NCBI GenBank assembly: GCA_964616495.1
Contig: CAZTRF010000007.1
Span: 1 to 29,706, forward strand
DNA: 29,706 bases
Direction: 5' to 3'
DNA from: DAOSVX01 sp964616495
GTDB lineage: Bacteria > Bacillota_I > Bacilli_A > RF39 > UBA660
Under the pieces are notes generated by a model, which saw nothing but the letters and a program-made list of their open reading frames with translations, had not been told where the DNA came from and searched no databases. Positions 22,447 to 29,706 of this stretch are shown here, piece after piece. The position numbers and the translations under genes were made by a program. How positions within the stretch are numbered: the stretch's first letter is position 1; each line of letters starts with the position of its first letter.

Positions 22447-24141
22447 TCAACTGACGGACAAGACAACACGAACCGAACTGTACGTATAGCTACCACCTGT
22501 ATTTCGAAGGAAACAGAACACACCCGAAAGGGCACCATTATTGGTGCCCCCACCACGTCTCGTCCACGTGTAAGTCGCACCAGGCAAGTGAGCGTAATCT
22601 CCATACCATCCTCCATTATCGACTCCATAACTCACTAATGTCTCTTTAGTGGCATCTCCGATAAGGCCTCTTGAATGATCTAAATATTCGCTGGCACTAT
22701 AATTATATATATCATAGTATTTACTTCCCGGATCTGATAATCCTGAGCTACCGGCATTATATCCACCACCGCTTGTTTTCATGTTACCCATTGTATATTC
22801 CCATGCTCCTCCTGATACATCATATATTCCTGTGATATTTCCTGTGGTACTTGCATTTACTCCATTGGTATTCCATGTATAATTTGTTGTACAGGCAGTG
22901 GCATTATTTATTATAGCTGCTGAAACACTTGTTCCACTACATCCTGTAATGCTTGGCCCCCACTGAACTCCACTTGTGGTTCCAGTTCCGGTATTCATAT
23001 TATTTATCCATACTTCACAGCCACTAGTTATGCATGTTGATGAGTTTGTATATCTTCCATAGATTGAATTTGTTAAATAGGCCATTGCTCCCCAATCGGT
23101 ATTCTTTAATAAATGGGTATCTATTTCAGTATTATCTATTCCATAGGTACTTGCATAAGTGTTTTCGATAGCTCTACTTGCATTAAAGAGTGCTCCTAGA
23201 GTTTGATTAGTTAAACTTATTTGATTTGGCTTGATTTTAATATTACTGGTTGTTCCACTTGGTTCAAACTTGCCAACCCATATTTCATTTAAATCTGAGG
23301 TTCCAAAAGTAAATGCCGGATGAGTATAGTATAATCCATTAGTAAATATTCCATTTATCTTGCCGGTACTTTTTAATGTTTCCTTATCTTCAAAAACAAT
23401 ATCTATGGCAAAAGGATTAGAATTCCCATTTGCTACATTCCATAATTTATATTTATATCTTGGTATCCAGACATACATTTGAAGAATTTCAGCATCGGGA
23501 ATAGTTACCCCATAAGAAGTTGACTTTATACTCATATCTTCATTAAAGTATTTGGCTTTTATAGCTGCATCTCCAGCATTTACAAATACCGCATTCGCCC
23601 ATTTTCTTTCTCCATATTTATACCATTCTTCTCCTGGATCTGCTACAGTTATTACCCCATTATTTGAAATATTTATACGTATCATTCCTTGATATATTTC
23701 TGGATCTGCTCCATTTAATATTCCTTCATAATAGGTACTTAAGGTTTCAAATTCTACAGCACATGTCGATATATCGGTATATGGAGTTATAATTAAGCTT
23801 TTTGTATAGTCATCCCATACGATAGTTTCTCCATTGTCACAATTATAACCAACCAATTGATACTGCCCACTTTGACTTATTGATTCTACATCTTCTCCAT
23901 TTAATGACATAGCTATTACATTTAAATCATTTGTCACTAAGACATTACTTACATGTAATGTGGCATCAAATCTTGCTCCTTGATTGTAATCTTGAGGAGT
24001 TGTTTTATTTTCTAAGTTAAGAAGAAAAACAAAGTATCTCGTTTGTTCTCCATTAAGATCTATTTTAGCTGATGTTTGAAGTCTTCCTTCATATCCGGTT
24101 TTTGGTACTTCTTCATGTCTAGAATTGCTTTCTAACGGCAA
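22447..24141 (-). CDS. Large surface protein, C-terminal part after a frameshift (SUMF1/formylglycine-enzyme-like domain)
   Basis: This open frame of 564 codons has no real start: the TTG at 24141 lacks a ribosome site and lies inside the end of the upstream frame. It continues the protein encoded at 24132-24611 after a one-base shift. The first 150 residues form a Thr/Asn-rich beta-type region. VWIPRYKYKLWN and IWVGKFEPSG follow, and the last 230 residues (NTDWGAMAYLTNSIYGR, GNITGIYDVSGGAWEYTMGN, GVFCFLRNTGG, SVRVVLSVS) resemble the formylglycine-generating-enzyme/sulfatase-modifying fold that surface proteins of gut Firmicutes reuse as a binding module. The Trp-Glu-Tyr and Arg-Val-Val signatures fit. 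Catalytic copper-binding Cys are not evident, so a structural or adhesive role is more likely. Confidence 0.7.
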   Translation of the reverse strand: MPLESNSRHEEVPKTGYEGRLQTSAKIDLNGEQTRYFVFLLNLENKTTPQDYNQGARFDATLHVSNVLVTNDLNVIAMSLNGEDVESISQSGQYQLVGYNCDNGETIVWDDYTKSLIITPYTDISTCAVEFETLSTYYEGILNGADPEIYQGMIRINISNNGVITVADPGEEWYKYGERKWANAVFVNAGDAAIKAKYFNEDMSIKSTSYGVTIPDAEILQMYVWIPRYKYKLWNVANGNSNPFAIDIVFEDKETLKSTGKINGIFTNGLYYTHPAFTFGTSDLNEIWVGKFEPSGTTSNIKIKPNQISLTNQTLGALFNASRAIENTYASTYGIDNTEIDTHLLKNTDWGAMAYLTNSIYGRYTNSSTCITSGCEVWINNMNTGTGTTSGVQWGPSITGCSGTSVSAAIINNATACTTNYTWNTNGVNASTTGNITGIYDVSGGAWEYTMGNMKTSGGGYNAGSSGLSDPGSKYYDIYNYSASEYLDHSRGLIGDATKETLVSYGVDNGGWYGDYAHLPGATYTWTRRGGGTNNGALSGVFCFLRNTGGSYTYSSVRVVLSVS

Positions 24142-24611
24142 TCATTTTCATAATCAGTATTAATATTAGCATTATTATAAGCATTAGCTGAACATTCGTA
24201 AAGTTTATAACTCAGTTCATCTCCGACATAGGTATCTTCAGAATTATTAGTACAGGTATTTCCCGTTTGATATTGACAAAAGATATTTGTTACATCTCTC
24301 CAATTAATTGATACTCCTTCTACCCCTTCACCTGTATTTTCAATAGATAATTTCATCATATAGGTATTTACTGTTCCTTCTTCGCTTTTTTTAAGTTCAA
24401 TATTTGATGCTCCTATTTTATTTCCGTTGGGATAGGTAACTATTATTTCGCCATGCTTTAAAGCAATTATCTCAATAATATTATCTCTATTTCCAATAAC
24501 ATTTGCAGCACTAAAAAAAGCATAGGTTATTCCTATTATAAACATTATTGTTATTATCATCAAAGACGTTATAACTATTTTATTGCTTAAATATTCTTTC
24601 AACTTCTTCAT
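24132..24611 (-). CDS. Large surface protein, N-terminal part ending at a frameshift
   Basis: The 159 residues start with a basic stretch (MKKLKEYLSNK) and a membrane helix ending in GITYAFFSA, the type of signal anchor common on large surface proteins of low-GC Firmicutes. A beta-rich region follows with a Cys-containing segment (FCQYQTGNTC ... ECSANAY). The frame ends at TAG 24134-24132. The next frame, displaced by one base and beginning within the last three codons, continues the same kind of sequence (SNSRHEEVPKTGYEGRL). One missing T in either of two TT pairs would join both parts into a protein of about 720 residues. A good promoter lies upstream and a terminator follows the second part, so both parts form one transcription unit. 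Confidence 0.75.
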   Translation of the reverse strand: MKKLKEYLSNKIVITSLMIITIMFIIGITYAFFSAANVIGNRDNIIEIIALKHGEIIVTYPNGNKIGASNIELKKSEEGTVNTYMMKLSIENTGEGVEGVSINWRDVTNIFCQYQTGNTCTNNSEDTYVGDELSYKLYECSANAYNNANINTDYENDCR

Positions 24612-24633
24612 AATTGCTCTCTATCTTATCTCT

Positions 24634-24662
24634 ATTTTATCATATCTAATTTTTTCTATCAA
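24634..24662 (-). promoter_or_regulatory. Promoter of the large surface protein
   Basis: On the minus strand TTGATA (24662-24657) and TAAAAT (24639-24634) are spaced by 17 bases, with TGA before the -10 as an extended element. The start codon at 24611 is 22 bases downstream. Confidence 0.75.
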
Positions 24663-24664
24663 TT

Positions 24665-24689
24665 AAAAAAGCAAATTAATAAAATTTAC
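24665..24689 (-). terminator. Terminator after mutM
   Basis: On the minus strand GTAAATT (24689-24683) pairs with AATTTGC (24677-24671), with one G-U, around a five-base loop and is followed by six T. It overlaps the mutM stop codon and separates the polA group from the surface protein gene. Confidence 0.78.
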
Positions 24690-25504
24690 TTTTGACACTT
24701 TTCACAATAATAGGCACTTCGACCATTTATCTTTTCTTTTTTAATAATGGTTCCACATTTAAAACAGGGTTTATTATCTAATTTATGAACTTTTAATTCT
24801 TGTTGAAATCGACCAGTTACTCCTAAACTAGAGGTATAACTTTTAATAGTAGTTCCACCCATAGAAATGGCTTTTTTAATCACCATATCCGATGATGTAA
24901 TTATACTTTGAAGTTCTTTATCGGTAATACTACTCCCTTTGCGATGAGGATTAATATTAGATTCAAATAATACTTCATTAGCATAGATGTTGCCTAAACC
25001 ACTAATAATGGTTTGATCTAATAAAATGGTTTTTATTGGTAAAGATTTATTTTTTAATTTTTCTTTCAAATAAGAAACGGTTAATAAACTATCTCCTGGT
25101 TCAAAGCCTTGTTTTTTAATACCCTGATATTCTTTTAAATCATTTGTTTTTAATAAGGCCATTCTCCCAAACTTTCTCGTATCATGATATCTCAAAGTAG
25201 TATTATCACTAAAATAAATAACTAAGTGTTCATGTTTAACCATTTCTTCATTTTTATCTTTAATAAAATATTTACCTTCCATCCTTAAATGGCTTATTAA
25301 AGAATAGTTGTGTAATTTAAAAATTAAATATTTACCAATTCTATCGATATCTATAAATTCATTATTAATTAAATTATCTTTAAATTGTAAAATATCAGTT
25401 TCAATAATTTTAGGATAAATAATTTTTACATCAACTATTTTTTTATTTAACACTTGGTTTTTTAAAACATTTCTAACTGTTTCTACTTCAGCTATTTCCG
25501 GCAT
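24686..25504 (-). CDS. mutM: Formamidopyrimidine-DNA glycosylase
   Basis: A 272-residue MutM/Fpg. The catalytic Pro2 and Glu3 begin PEIAEVETVR (usually PELPEVETVR). Lys58 in RIGKYLIF is the DNA-binding lysine, HDTRKFGRM is conserved, and LLDQTIISGLGNIYANEVLF is the helix-two-turn-helix. The zinc finger has Cys247, 250, 267 and 270, with Arg262 in NGRSAYYC. It removes 8-oxoguanine and ring-opened purines and nicks the abasic site. It starts 14 bases after the CDF gene's stop and is the last gene of the polA group, as in many Firmicutes where polA and mutM are neighbours. Confidence 0.96.
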   Translation of the reverse strand: MPEIAEVETVRNVLKNQVLNKKIVDVKIIYPKIIETDILQFKDNLINNEFIDIDRIGKYLIFKLHNYSLISHLRMEGKYFIKDKNEEMVKHEHLVIYFSDNTTLRYHDTRKFGRMALLKTNDLKEYQGIKKQGFEPGDSLLTVSYLKEKLKNKSLPIKTILLDQTIISGLGNIYANEVLFESNINPHRKGSSITDKELQSIITSSDMVIKKAISMGGTTIKSYTSSLGVTGRFQQELKVHKLDNKPCFKCGTIIKKEKINGRSAYYCEKCQK

Positions 25505-25518
25505 AGGTACCTCTTTTT

Positions 25519-26391
25519 CTATTTGCTTTCTTGATATGGTTTTACAGATATATTTAAATATTTAATAGTAGTTCGGTCATTAATAAGGCGACTTCTTAGT
25601 TTTTTAATTATTTTATTAGACTCTTTTATCTTCATATTAGAATCTAAATAAAGAACTAAGTCACATTTATAATAGGTCCCAAATTTAAGGAGAATTAAAC
25701 TATCAATTTTTTTTACGTCTTCAGTATTATAAATAATTTCATTAACATAATTAATAATTTCAGGATTGGTTTCTTTTTCTCCTAAAATACTGGCCAAATT
25801 CATAATAAAAATCCTAACTCCAGTAATAAGAATAATAACAGATAAAATTAAAGCTCCTATCATATCAGAATAAATAAATAATTCGTTATATTTGGCAAGT
25901 TTTGACCCAATAAATGATATCAAAACTACTACTGAGCTTACTGCATCAGCCATACTTTCTTTACCCGATGCTGATAATAAACTATTATGATAATTTAATC
26001 CCTTTTTAATTAAATATCTAGCAAGTAAATATTTAGCAATTATGGTAAAAATGGTCGTGTATAAAACAATCATGCTAGGCACTGTTCGTTTGCCTTTTAA
26101 AGCATTAATTCCTAATACAAGTCCTAGTGAAAAAACTATTAAAGAAATAGCTATACAACACAAGTATTCTATCTTGCCATGTCCAAAAGGATGCTTATTA
26201 TCGGCTGGCTTTGTAGCAAGTTTAGACGAAGCTATAGATAAAATATCGGTTCCTAAATCACTAAAAGAATGAACTCCATCAGCTATCAATGCCTGTGATC
26301 TGCCAATAATACCTGTAGTTATTTTAAGAACTGTTAAACTAAAGTTTACTAATAAACTTTTTATTAAAACTTTAATAATATTGTTACTCAT
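25519..26391 (-). CDS. Cation diffusion facilitator family metal transporter
   Basis: A 290-residue CDF transporter with about six membrane helices and a C-terminal cytoplasmic metal-binding-type domain. LIADGVHSFSDLGTD (35-49) is the helix 2 metal motif and HPFGHGKIEYL (67-77) the conserved loop. The helix 5 motif, usually H-x3-D or D-x3-D, reads E144-x3-D148 (GKESMADAVSS), so the metal may not be zinc. The family exports Zn, Mn, Fe or similar ions in exchange for protons. It overlaps the amidotransferase gene upstream by eight bases and is co-transcribed with polA and mutM, which is not a usual partner set. Confidence 0.88.
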   Translation of the reverse strand: MSNNIIKVLIKSLLVNFSLTVLKITTGIIGRSQALIADGVHSFSDLGTDILSIASSKLATKPADNKHPFGHGKIEYLCCIAISLIVFSLGLVLGINALKGKRTVPSMIVLYTTIFTIIAKYLLARYLIKKGLNYHNSLLSASGKESMADAVSSVVVLISFIGSKLAKYNELFIYSDMIGALILSVIILITGVRIFIMNLASILGEKETNPEIINYVNEIIYNTEDVKKIDSLILLKFGTYYKCDLVLYLDSNMKIKESNKIIKKLRSRLINDRTTIKYLNISVKPYQESK

Positions 26392-27076
26392 TATTTTGTC
26401 TCTTTTCTTTTGAAATTTTTAAGAAATATTTGAACAACTCATCAGTTGTATTCATTATTTCAGGGTGCCACTGAACTCCTAAAACAAATTTATTAGAATC
26501 TTTTAATTCAATGGCTTCAATCATATTATCATCGCTAAAGGCCGATGCAATAAAATTGCTTTCTACTTTAGTTATATGATAATTATGAAAACTGTTAACT
26601 TTTAATTTGTCTTTTTTTAATATTTTCTTTAATAAGGTATTATGTTTAATAGAAATATCATGAGCAAGGAAATTAATTTCCTCACGAGTAATGTCTTTTG
26701 GCCAATGAATGCTATTAGGATTTGCTTCTATTATTTTTTCTTCTTGGTTCTTTTTCAAATAACTATATAACCCAATTGCCTGCATTCCCATGCATATTCC
26801 TAATAACGGTTTATCATTATTAATGGCATAATCAATAAGTTCTAAATAAGGTTTTCTAATTTTGCCACCACCCTGTATAATAAAGCCATCACATAAATCT
26901 AGAGTTTCTAAAATTAGAGCATCGTTATCCATAACAATACCTATGGCACATCCGCCCAATTTATTTATTTTATGAGTATAGTTATTAGCTACCGAATAGG
27001 TATCCATGAAAGAATCTTCTGTATCTAAATACTTACTATACGACATAATTCCTATAATTGGTTTATTTTGCTTCAT
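26384..27076 (-). CDS. Class I glutamine amidotransferase-like hydrolase (peptidase C26, PuuD-like)
   Basis: A 230-residue protein with the class I glutaminase triad: Cys95 in GICMGMQA, His204 and Glu206 in VQWHPE. PIIGIMSY at the start, GFIIQGGGKIRKP and HNYHITKV fit the peptidase C26 group that includes gamma-glutamyl-GABA hydrolase. It probably hydrolyses a gamma-glutamyl amide; the physiological substrate is unknown. An in-frame GTG at 27088 exists, but GGTGA lies eight bases before the ATG at 27076, which is chosen. It overlaps the end of polA by 14 bases, so translation is likely coupled. Confidence 0.85.
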   Translation of the reverse strand: MKQNKPIIGIMSYSKYLDTEDSFMDTYSVANNYTHKINKLGGCAIGIVMDNDALILETLDLCDGFIIQGGGKIRKPYLELIDYAINNDKPLLGICMGMQAIGLYSYLKKNQEEKIIEANPNSIHWPKDITREEINFLAHDISIKHNTLLKKILKKDKLKVNSFHNYHITKVESNFIASAFSDDNMIEAIELKDSNKFVLGVQWHPEIMNTTDELFKYFLKISKEKRQNNE

Positions 27077-29627
27077 ACCACGTTTCACCGCTATCTATTT
27101 CAACCTTTAAAGGAACACTCAACTTAACAACATTTTCCATTTCTTCTCGAACTATTTTAATAACTACTTCTAATTCACTATTTAAAGTATCAAAAATTAA
27201 TTCATCGTGAACCTGTAAAATCATTTTACTTTTTAGAGAGTTCTCTCTAAATTTTTCTTTTATATTAATCATAGCCATTTTAATAATATCAGCACTTGTT
27301 CCTTGAATAGGTGTATTTAAGGCAATCCTTTCCCCAGCTTGCCTAATCATAAAATTACTATTATTTAATTCATCAATAATCCTTTTTCGATTGTAAAGAG
27401 TATGAACATATCCTTTTTCTTTAGCATCAATAACTATATCTTCCATATATTTCTTAACTTTAGGATAAAACTCATAATATTTGTTAATAAAGTTTTTAGC
27501 TTCTTTAAGAGTAATACTTAAATTTTCTCCTAATCCAAAGCCACTTATTCCATATACTATTCCAAAAATAACTGCTTTAGCATTTTTACGCATTTCTTTA
27601 GTTACTGCCTCAATTGGAACACCATAAATATCGCTAGCCACTTTGGTATGAATATCTTCTCCATTTCTAAATGAGTTAATTAAAGTTTCATCTTGTGATA
27701 TATGAGCTAATATTCTAAGCTCTATTTGAGAATAATCTGCTGATAATAAAACACTATTAGGACTAGCTAAAAAAGCTTTTCTTATTTTTCGCCCTTCTTC
27801 TTCTTTAACCGGTATATTTTGTAAATTAGGTTCAACCGATGATAGTCTTCCTGTTCTAGTTAAGGTTTGTTTATAAATAGTATGAATTTTATTGTCAACG
27901 GTTATATATTTATATAATCCTTCAATATAAGTAGAATTAATTTTTACGAGATTACGATATTCTAATATTTTAGAAATTATTGAATGCCTATCTTTTAACT
28001 TATGCAAAACCGTAACGTCAGTTTTAAATCCTCGATTATTTTTTTTAGGAGAAGGAAGACCCATTTTAATAAATAAAATATCTCCTAATTGTTTAGGACT
28101 TGATATATTAAATTCTTCTCCTGCTAAATTATATATTTCCTTACTAACTCTTTCTATTTTTATCTGTAGCTCTGATTGCATTTTTATAAGGATATCTTTA
28201 TTTACAATAATTCCTTCTTTTTCCATATCAAACAAAACATAGCATAAAGGTATTTCCATATCCTTAAATAGGCTTAAAGCATCTTCTTTTTCAAGTAAAT
28301 CCAGATATTTAGCTTTGCTCTCCATAATATATTTAGCTTTTAAAACAACTTCTGTTTCTAAATCTTCGAATTTGTTTTTTAACAATGTCGCATAAAAAGG
28401 AACTGAAATAGCCTCTTTTTGCATTCCATAAGCAAGATCATCATCTTTGATATTTATATTTAATAAGTAATAGGCAATCATCAAATCATACTGGCATTTA
28501 ATACTAACATTAAGTTTTTCTAATAATGAAAGACTTTTCTTTAAATCAAAAGTATAGGAATTTAATTTTTGATATTTATTAAAGAAATCTTTGATTAAAT
28601 GGGCTGGAATGTAATAGGACTTATCAGTAAAAACTCCCATTCCTAAAACAGTTCCCTCATGATAATTTACTTTATCACATTCTAGATAAAATGCATATTC
28701 ATTAACAATATCTAGCTTATCTAAATCATTAATTACTTTATACTCTAGTTTTTCTTCTTTTTGAGGATTATCTAAATTTTTTAAAAAAGAGTAAAATTCT
28801 AATTCTTCATAAATGCCTCTTAATTTAGAAAAATCTTTTCCTTCATATTTTAACTCTTCTAAAGAAATATCTAAGGGAACATCACAATAAATAGTTGCTA
28901 ACATTTTACTAAAGAATGCCATATCTTTATCTTTTATTAATTTTTCTTTAGTAGCTCCTTTAATAGTATCAACATTACTATATATTCCTTCTAAAGAACC
29001 ATATTTTTGAAGTAAAGATAAAGCCGTTTTATCACCAATTCCTTTAACTCCTGGAATATTATCAGAACTATCTCCCGCCAAAGCCTTCATATCAATTATT
29101 TTTATTGGAGGTATTCCATAATCTTTTATAAATGTTTCTTCATTATATCTAACATAGTCTTTCTGCTTTAATAATTTTACTTCAGTTTCATAATTTATTA
29201 ATTGCAATAAATCTCTATCAGAAGAAACTATCGTTGCTGAAAATTCTTCATCATTAGCACACATTTTAACAATAGTTCCAATAATATCATCAGCTTCATA
29301 CATTTCTTTTTCTAAATATTTTACTCCCAAAGCATTAAGCAAATCTCTTGCCTTAACCATTTGCAATTTTAATTCTGGAGGCATTTCTGCTCTTCCTGCT
29401 TTATATTCTTGATATTCGTCATGGCGAAAATTTTTACCTATATCAAAAGCAACAACCATATAATTAGGTTTTTCTTCTTCAATGATTTTATTAATCATAT
29501 TATTAAATCCATATAAAGCATTTGTTGGAAAACCATTACTATTTTTCATCATTGTACCTGAATAAATAGTCGCAAAATAACTTCTAAACATTAAATTGTT
29601 ACCATCTATTAATATAATCTTTTTCAT
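27063..29627 (-). CDS. polA: DNA polymerase I
   Basis: An 854-residue Pol I. The 5'-3' exonuclease domain spans about 1-300 (LIDGNNLMFRSYFA, VVAFDIG, YEADDIIGT, SSDRDLLQL, GDSSDNIPGVKGIGDKTA). The next domain has the 3'-5' exonuclease fold, but the proofreading D-x-E is replaced (FYLECD), so it is probably inactive, as in Bacillus and Taq enzymes. The polymerase domain carries motif A DYSQIELRILAHIS, motif B RKNAKAVIFGIVYGISGFG and motif C QVHDELIF. It fills gaps in repair and removes RNA primers. AAGGAGG lies before the ATG at 29627; an upstream in-frame start at 29654 would lack such a site. Confidence 0.97.
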   Translation of the reverse strand: MKKIILIDGNNLMFRSYFATIYSGTMMKNSNGFPTNALYGFNNMINKIIEEEKPNYMVVAFDIGKNFRHDEYQEYKAGRAEMPPELKLQMVKARDLLNALGVKYLEKEMYEADDIIGTIVKMCANDEEFSATIVSSDRDLLQLINYETEVKLLKQKDYVRYNEETFIKDYGIPPIKIIDMKALAGDSSDNIPGVKGIGDKTALSLLQKYGSLEGIYSNVDTIKGATKEKLIKDKDMAFFSKMLATIYCDVPLDISLEELKYEGKDFSKLRGIYEELEFYSFLKNLDNPQKEEKLEYKVINDLDKLDIVNEYAFYLECDKVNYHEGTVLGMGVFTDKSYYIPAHLIKDFFNKYQKLNSYTFDLKKSLSLLEKLNVSIKCQYDLMIAYYLLNINIKDDDLAYGMQKEAISVPFYATLLKNKFEDLETEVVLKAKYIMESKAKYLDLLEKEDALSLFKDMEIPLCYVLFDMEKEGIIVNKDILIKMQSELQIKIERVSKEIYNLAGEEFNISSPKQLGDILFIKMGLPSPKKNNRGFKTDVTVLHKLKDRHSIISKILEYRNLVKINSTYIEGLYKYITVDNKIHTIYKQTLTRTGRLSSVEPNLQNIPVKEEEGRKIRKAFLASPNSVLLSADYSQIELRILAHISQDETLINSFRNGEDIHTKVASDIYGVPIEAVTKEMRKNAKAVIFGIVYGISGFGLGENLSITLKEAKNFINKYYEFYPKVKKYMEDIVIDAKEKGYVHTLYNRKRIIDELNNSNFMIRQAGERIALNTPIQGTSADIIKMAMINIKEKFRENSLKSKMILQVHDELIFDTLNSELEVVIKIVREEMENVVKLSVPLKVEIDSGETWYEAK

Positions 29628-29642
29628 AATACCTCCTTTTAT

Positions 29643-29651
29643 ATTATAACA
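29643..29651 (-). promoter_or_regulatory. Extended -10 promoter of polA
   Basis: On the minus strand TGT-TATAAT is a perfect extended -10, 16 bases before the polA start codon and overlapping the leader. No clear -35 box is visible 17 bases upstream (TTTTAT). It follows a terminator, so polA needs a promoter here. Confidence 0.6.
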
Positions 29652-29663
29652 CAATTATTTTTC

Positions 29664-29693
29664 TAATAAAAAAAGATTACAGAAGTAATCTTT
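29664..29693 (-). terminator. Terminator of the gene upstream of polA (beyond the window)
   Basis: On the minus strand AAAGATTAC (29693-29685) pairs with GTAATCTTT (29680-29672), 9 perfect base pairs with a TTCT loop, followed by TTTTATTAG. It ends transcription from a gene to the right of the window. Confidence 0.8.
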
Positions 29694-29706
29694 AATCACA
29701 AACTAA

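Noticed and set aside
22405..22638. Plus-strand frame of 77 codons opposite the surface protein C-terminus
   Set aside because: It overlaps a conserved SUMF1-like coding region and lacks a ribosome site.
1..29706. Mollicutes genetic code with TGA as tryptophan
   Set aside because: TGA serves as a normal stop, for example for rnhC at 15242-15244 and the GT8 gene at 3139-3141, and Trp codons are TGG.

Overview
The window is a stretch of AT-rich bacterial chromosome from a low-GC Firmicute, most likely an uncultured, host-associated member of Bacilli or a neighbouring lineage. Gram-positive core genes (CvpA, RNase HIII, ComEA/ComEC, HelD), sporulation genes (gpr, spoIIP and a gene in the yqxA position), WXG100 secretion substrates and dense AT-rich promoters and terminators all point that way. 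Genes end at TGA as well as TAA/TAG and tryptophan is written TGG, so the standard bacterial code applies and not the Mollicutes code. Nearly all genes are on the minus strand; only rpsT, a transglutaminase-like gene and rnhC are on the plus strand. Three runs of N (1206-1305, 5596-5605, 16902-16929) are assembly gaps, and two of them put a real gene out of frame.

Layout. 1-2192: a WXG100/type VII-like secretion cluster. It holds the start of a further gene at the left edge, a short GDPD-like protein, a long Gly/Ser/Thr/Arg repeat protein broken by a gap, and a WXG100 protein driven by a perfect-consensus promoter. 2178-4454: GT2 and GT8 glycosyltransferases and a small membrane-anchored cadherin-like protein. 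4483-9573: hemW, lepA, yqxA-like, spoIIP and gpr, in the order known from Bacillus, with rpsT divergent at 9664. 9979-12640: a transglutaminase-like secreted protein, miaA, frr and trxA. 12640-15244: cvpA, a membrane protein of unknown function, and divergent rnhC. 15254-20114: a VanY-type lipoprotein, holA, comEC and comEA. 20193-22217: helD with a structured leader. 22447-24611: a large surface protein split by a frameshift. 24686-29627: mutM, a CDF metal transporter, a class I glutamine amidotransferase-like hydrolase and polA.

How the genes fit together. Most of the window is housekeeping: translation (rpsT, lepA, frr, miaA), replication and repair (polA, mutM, rnhC, holA), redox (trxA) and RNA polymerase recycling (helD). 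DNA uptake (comEA, comEC) and sporulation (gpr, spoIIP) sit in what was probably one ancestral block comEA-comEC-holA-rpsT-gpr-spoIIP-yqxA-lepA-hemW, here broken between holA and rpsT by other genes. The accessory part is the left 4.4 kb, where a helical secretion-type protein with a long Ser/Thr-rich repeat tail lies beside two glycosyltransferases. A glycosylated secreted repeat protein is an attractive but unproven reading. No tRNA, rRNA, CRISPR array or insertion sequence was seen, and no gene-free stretch exceeds 300 bases.
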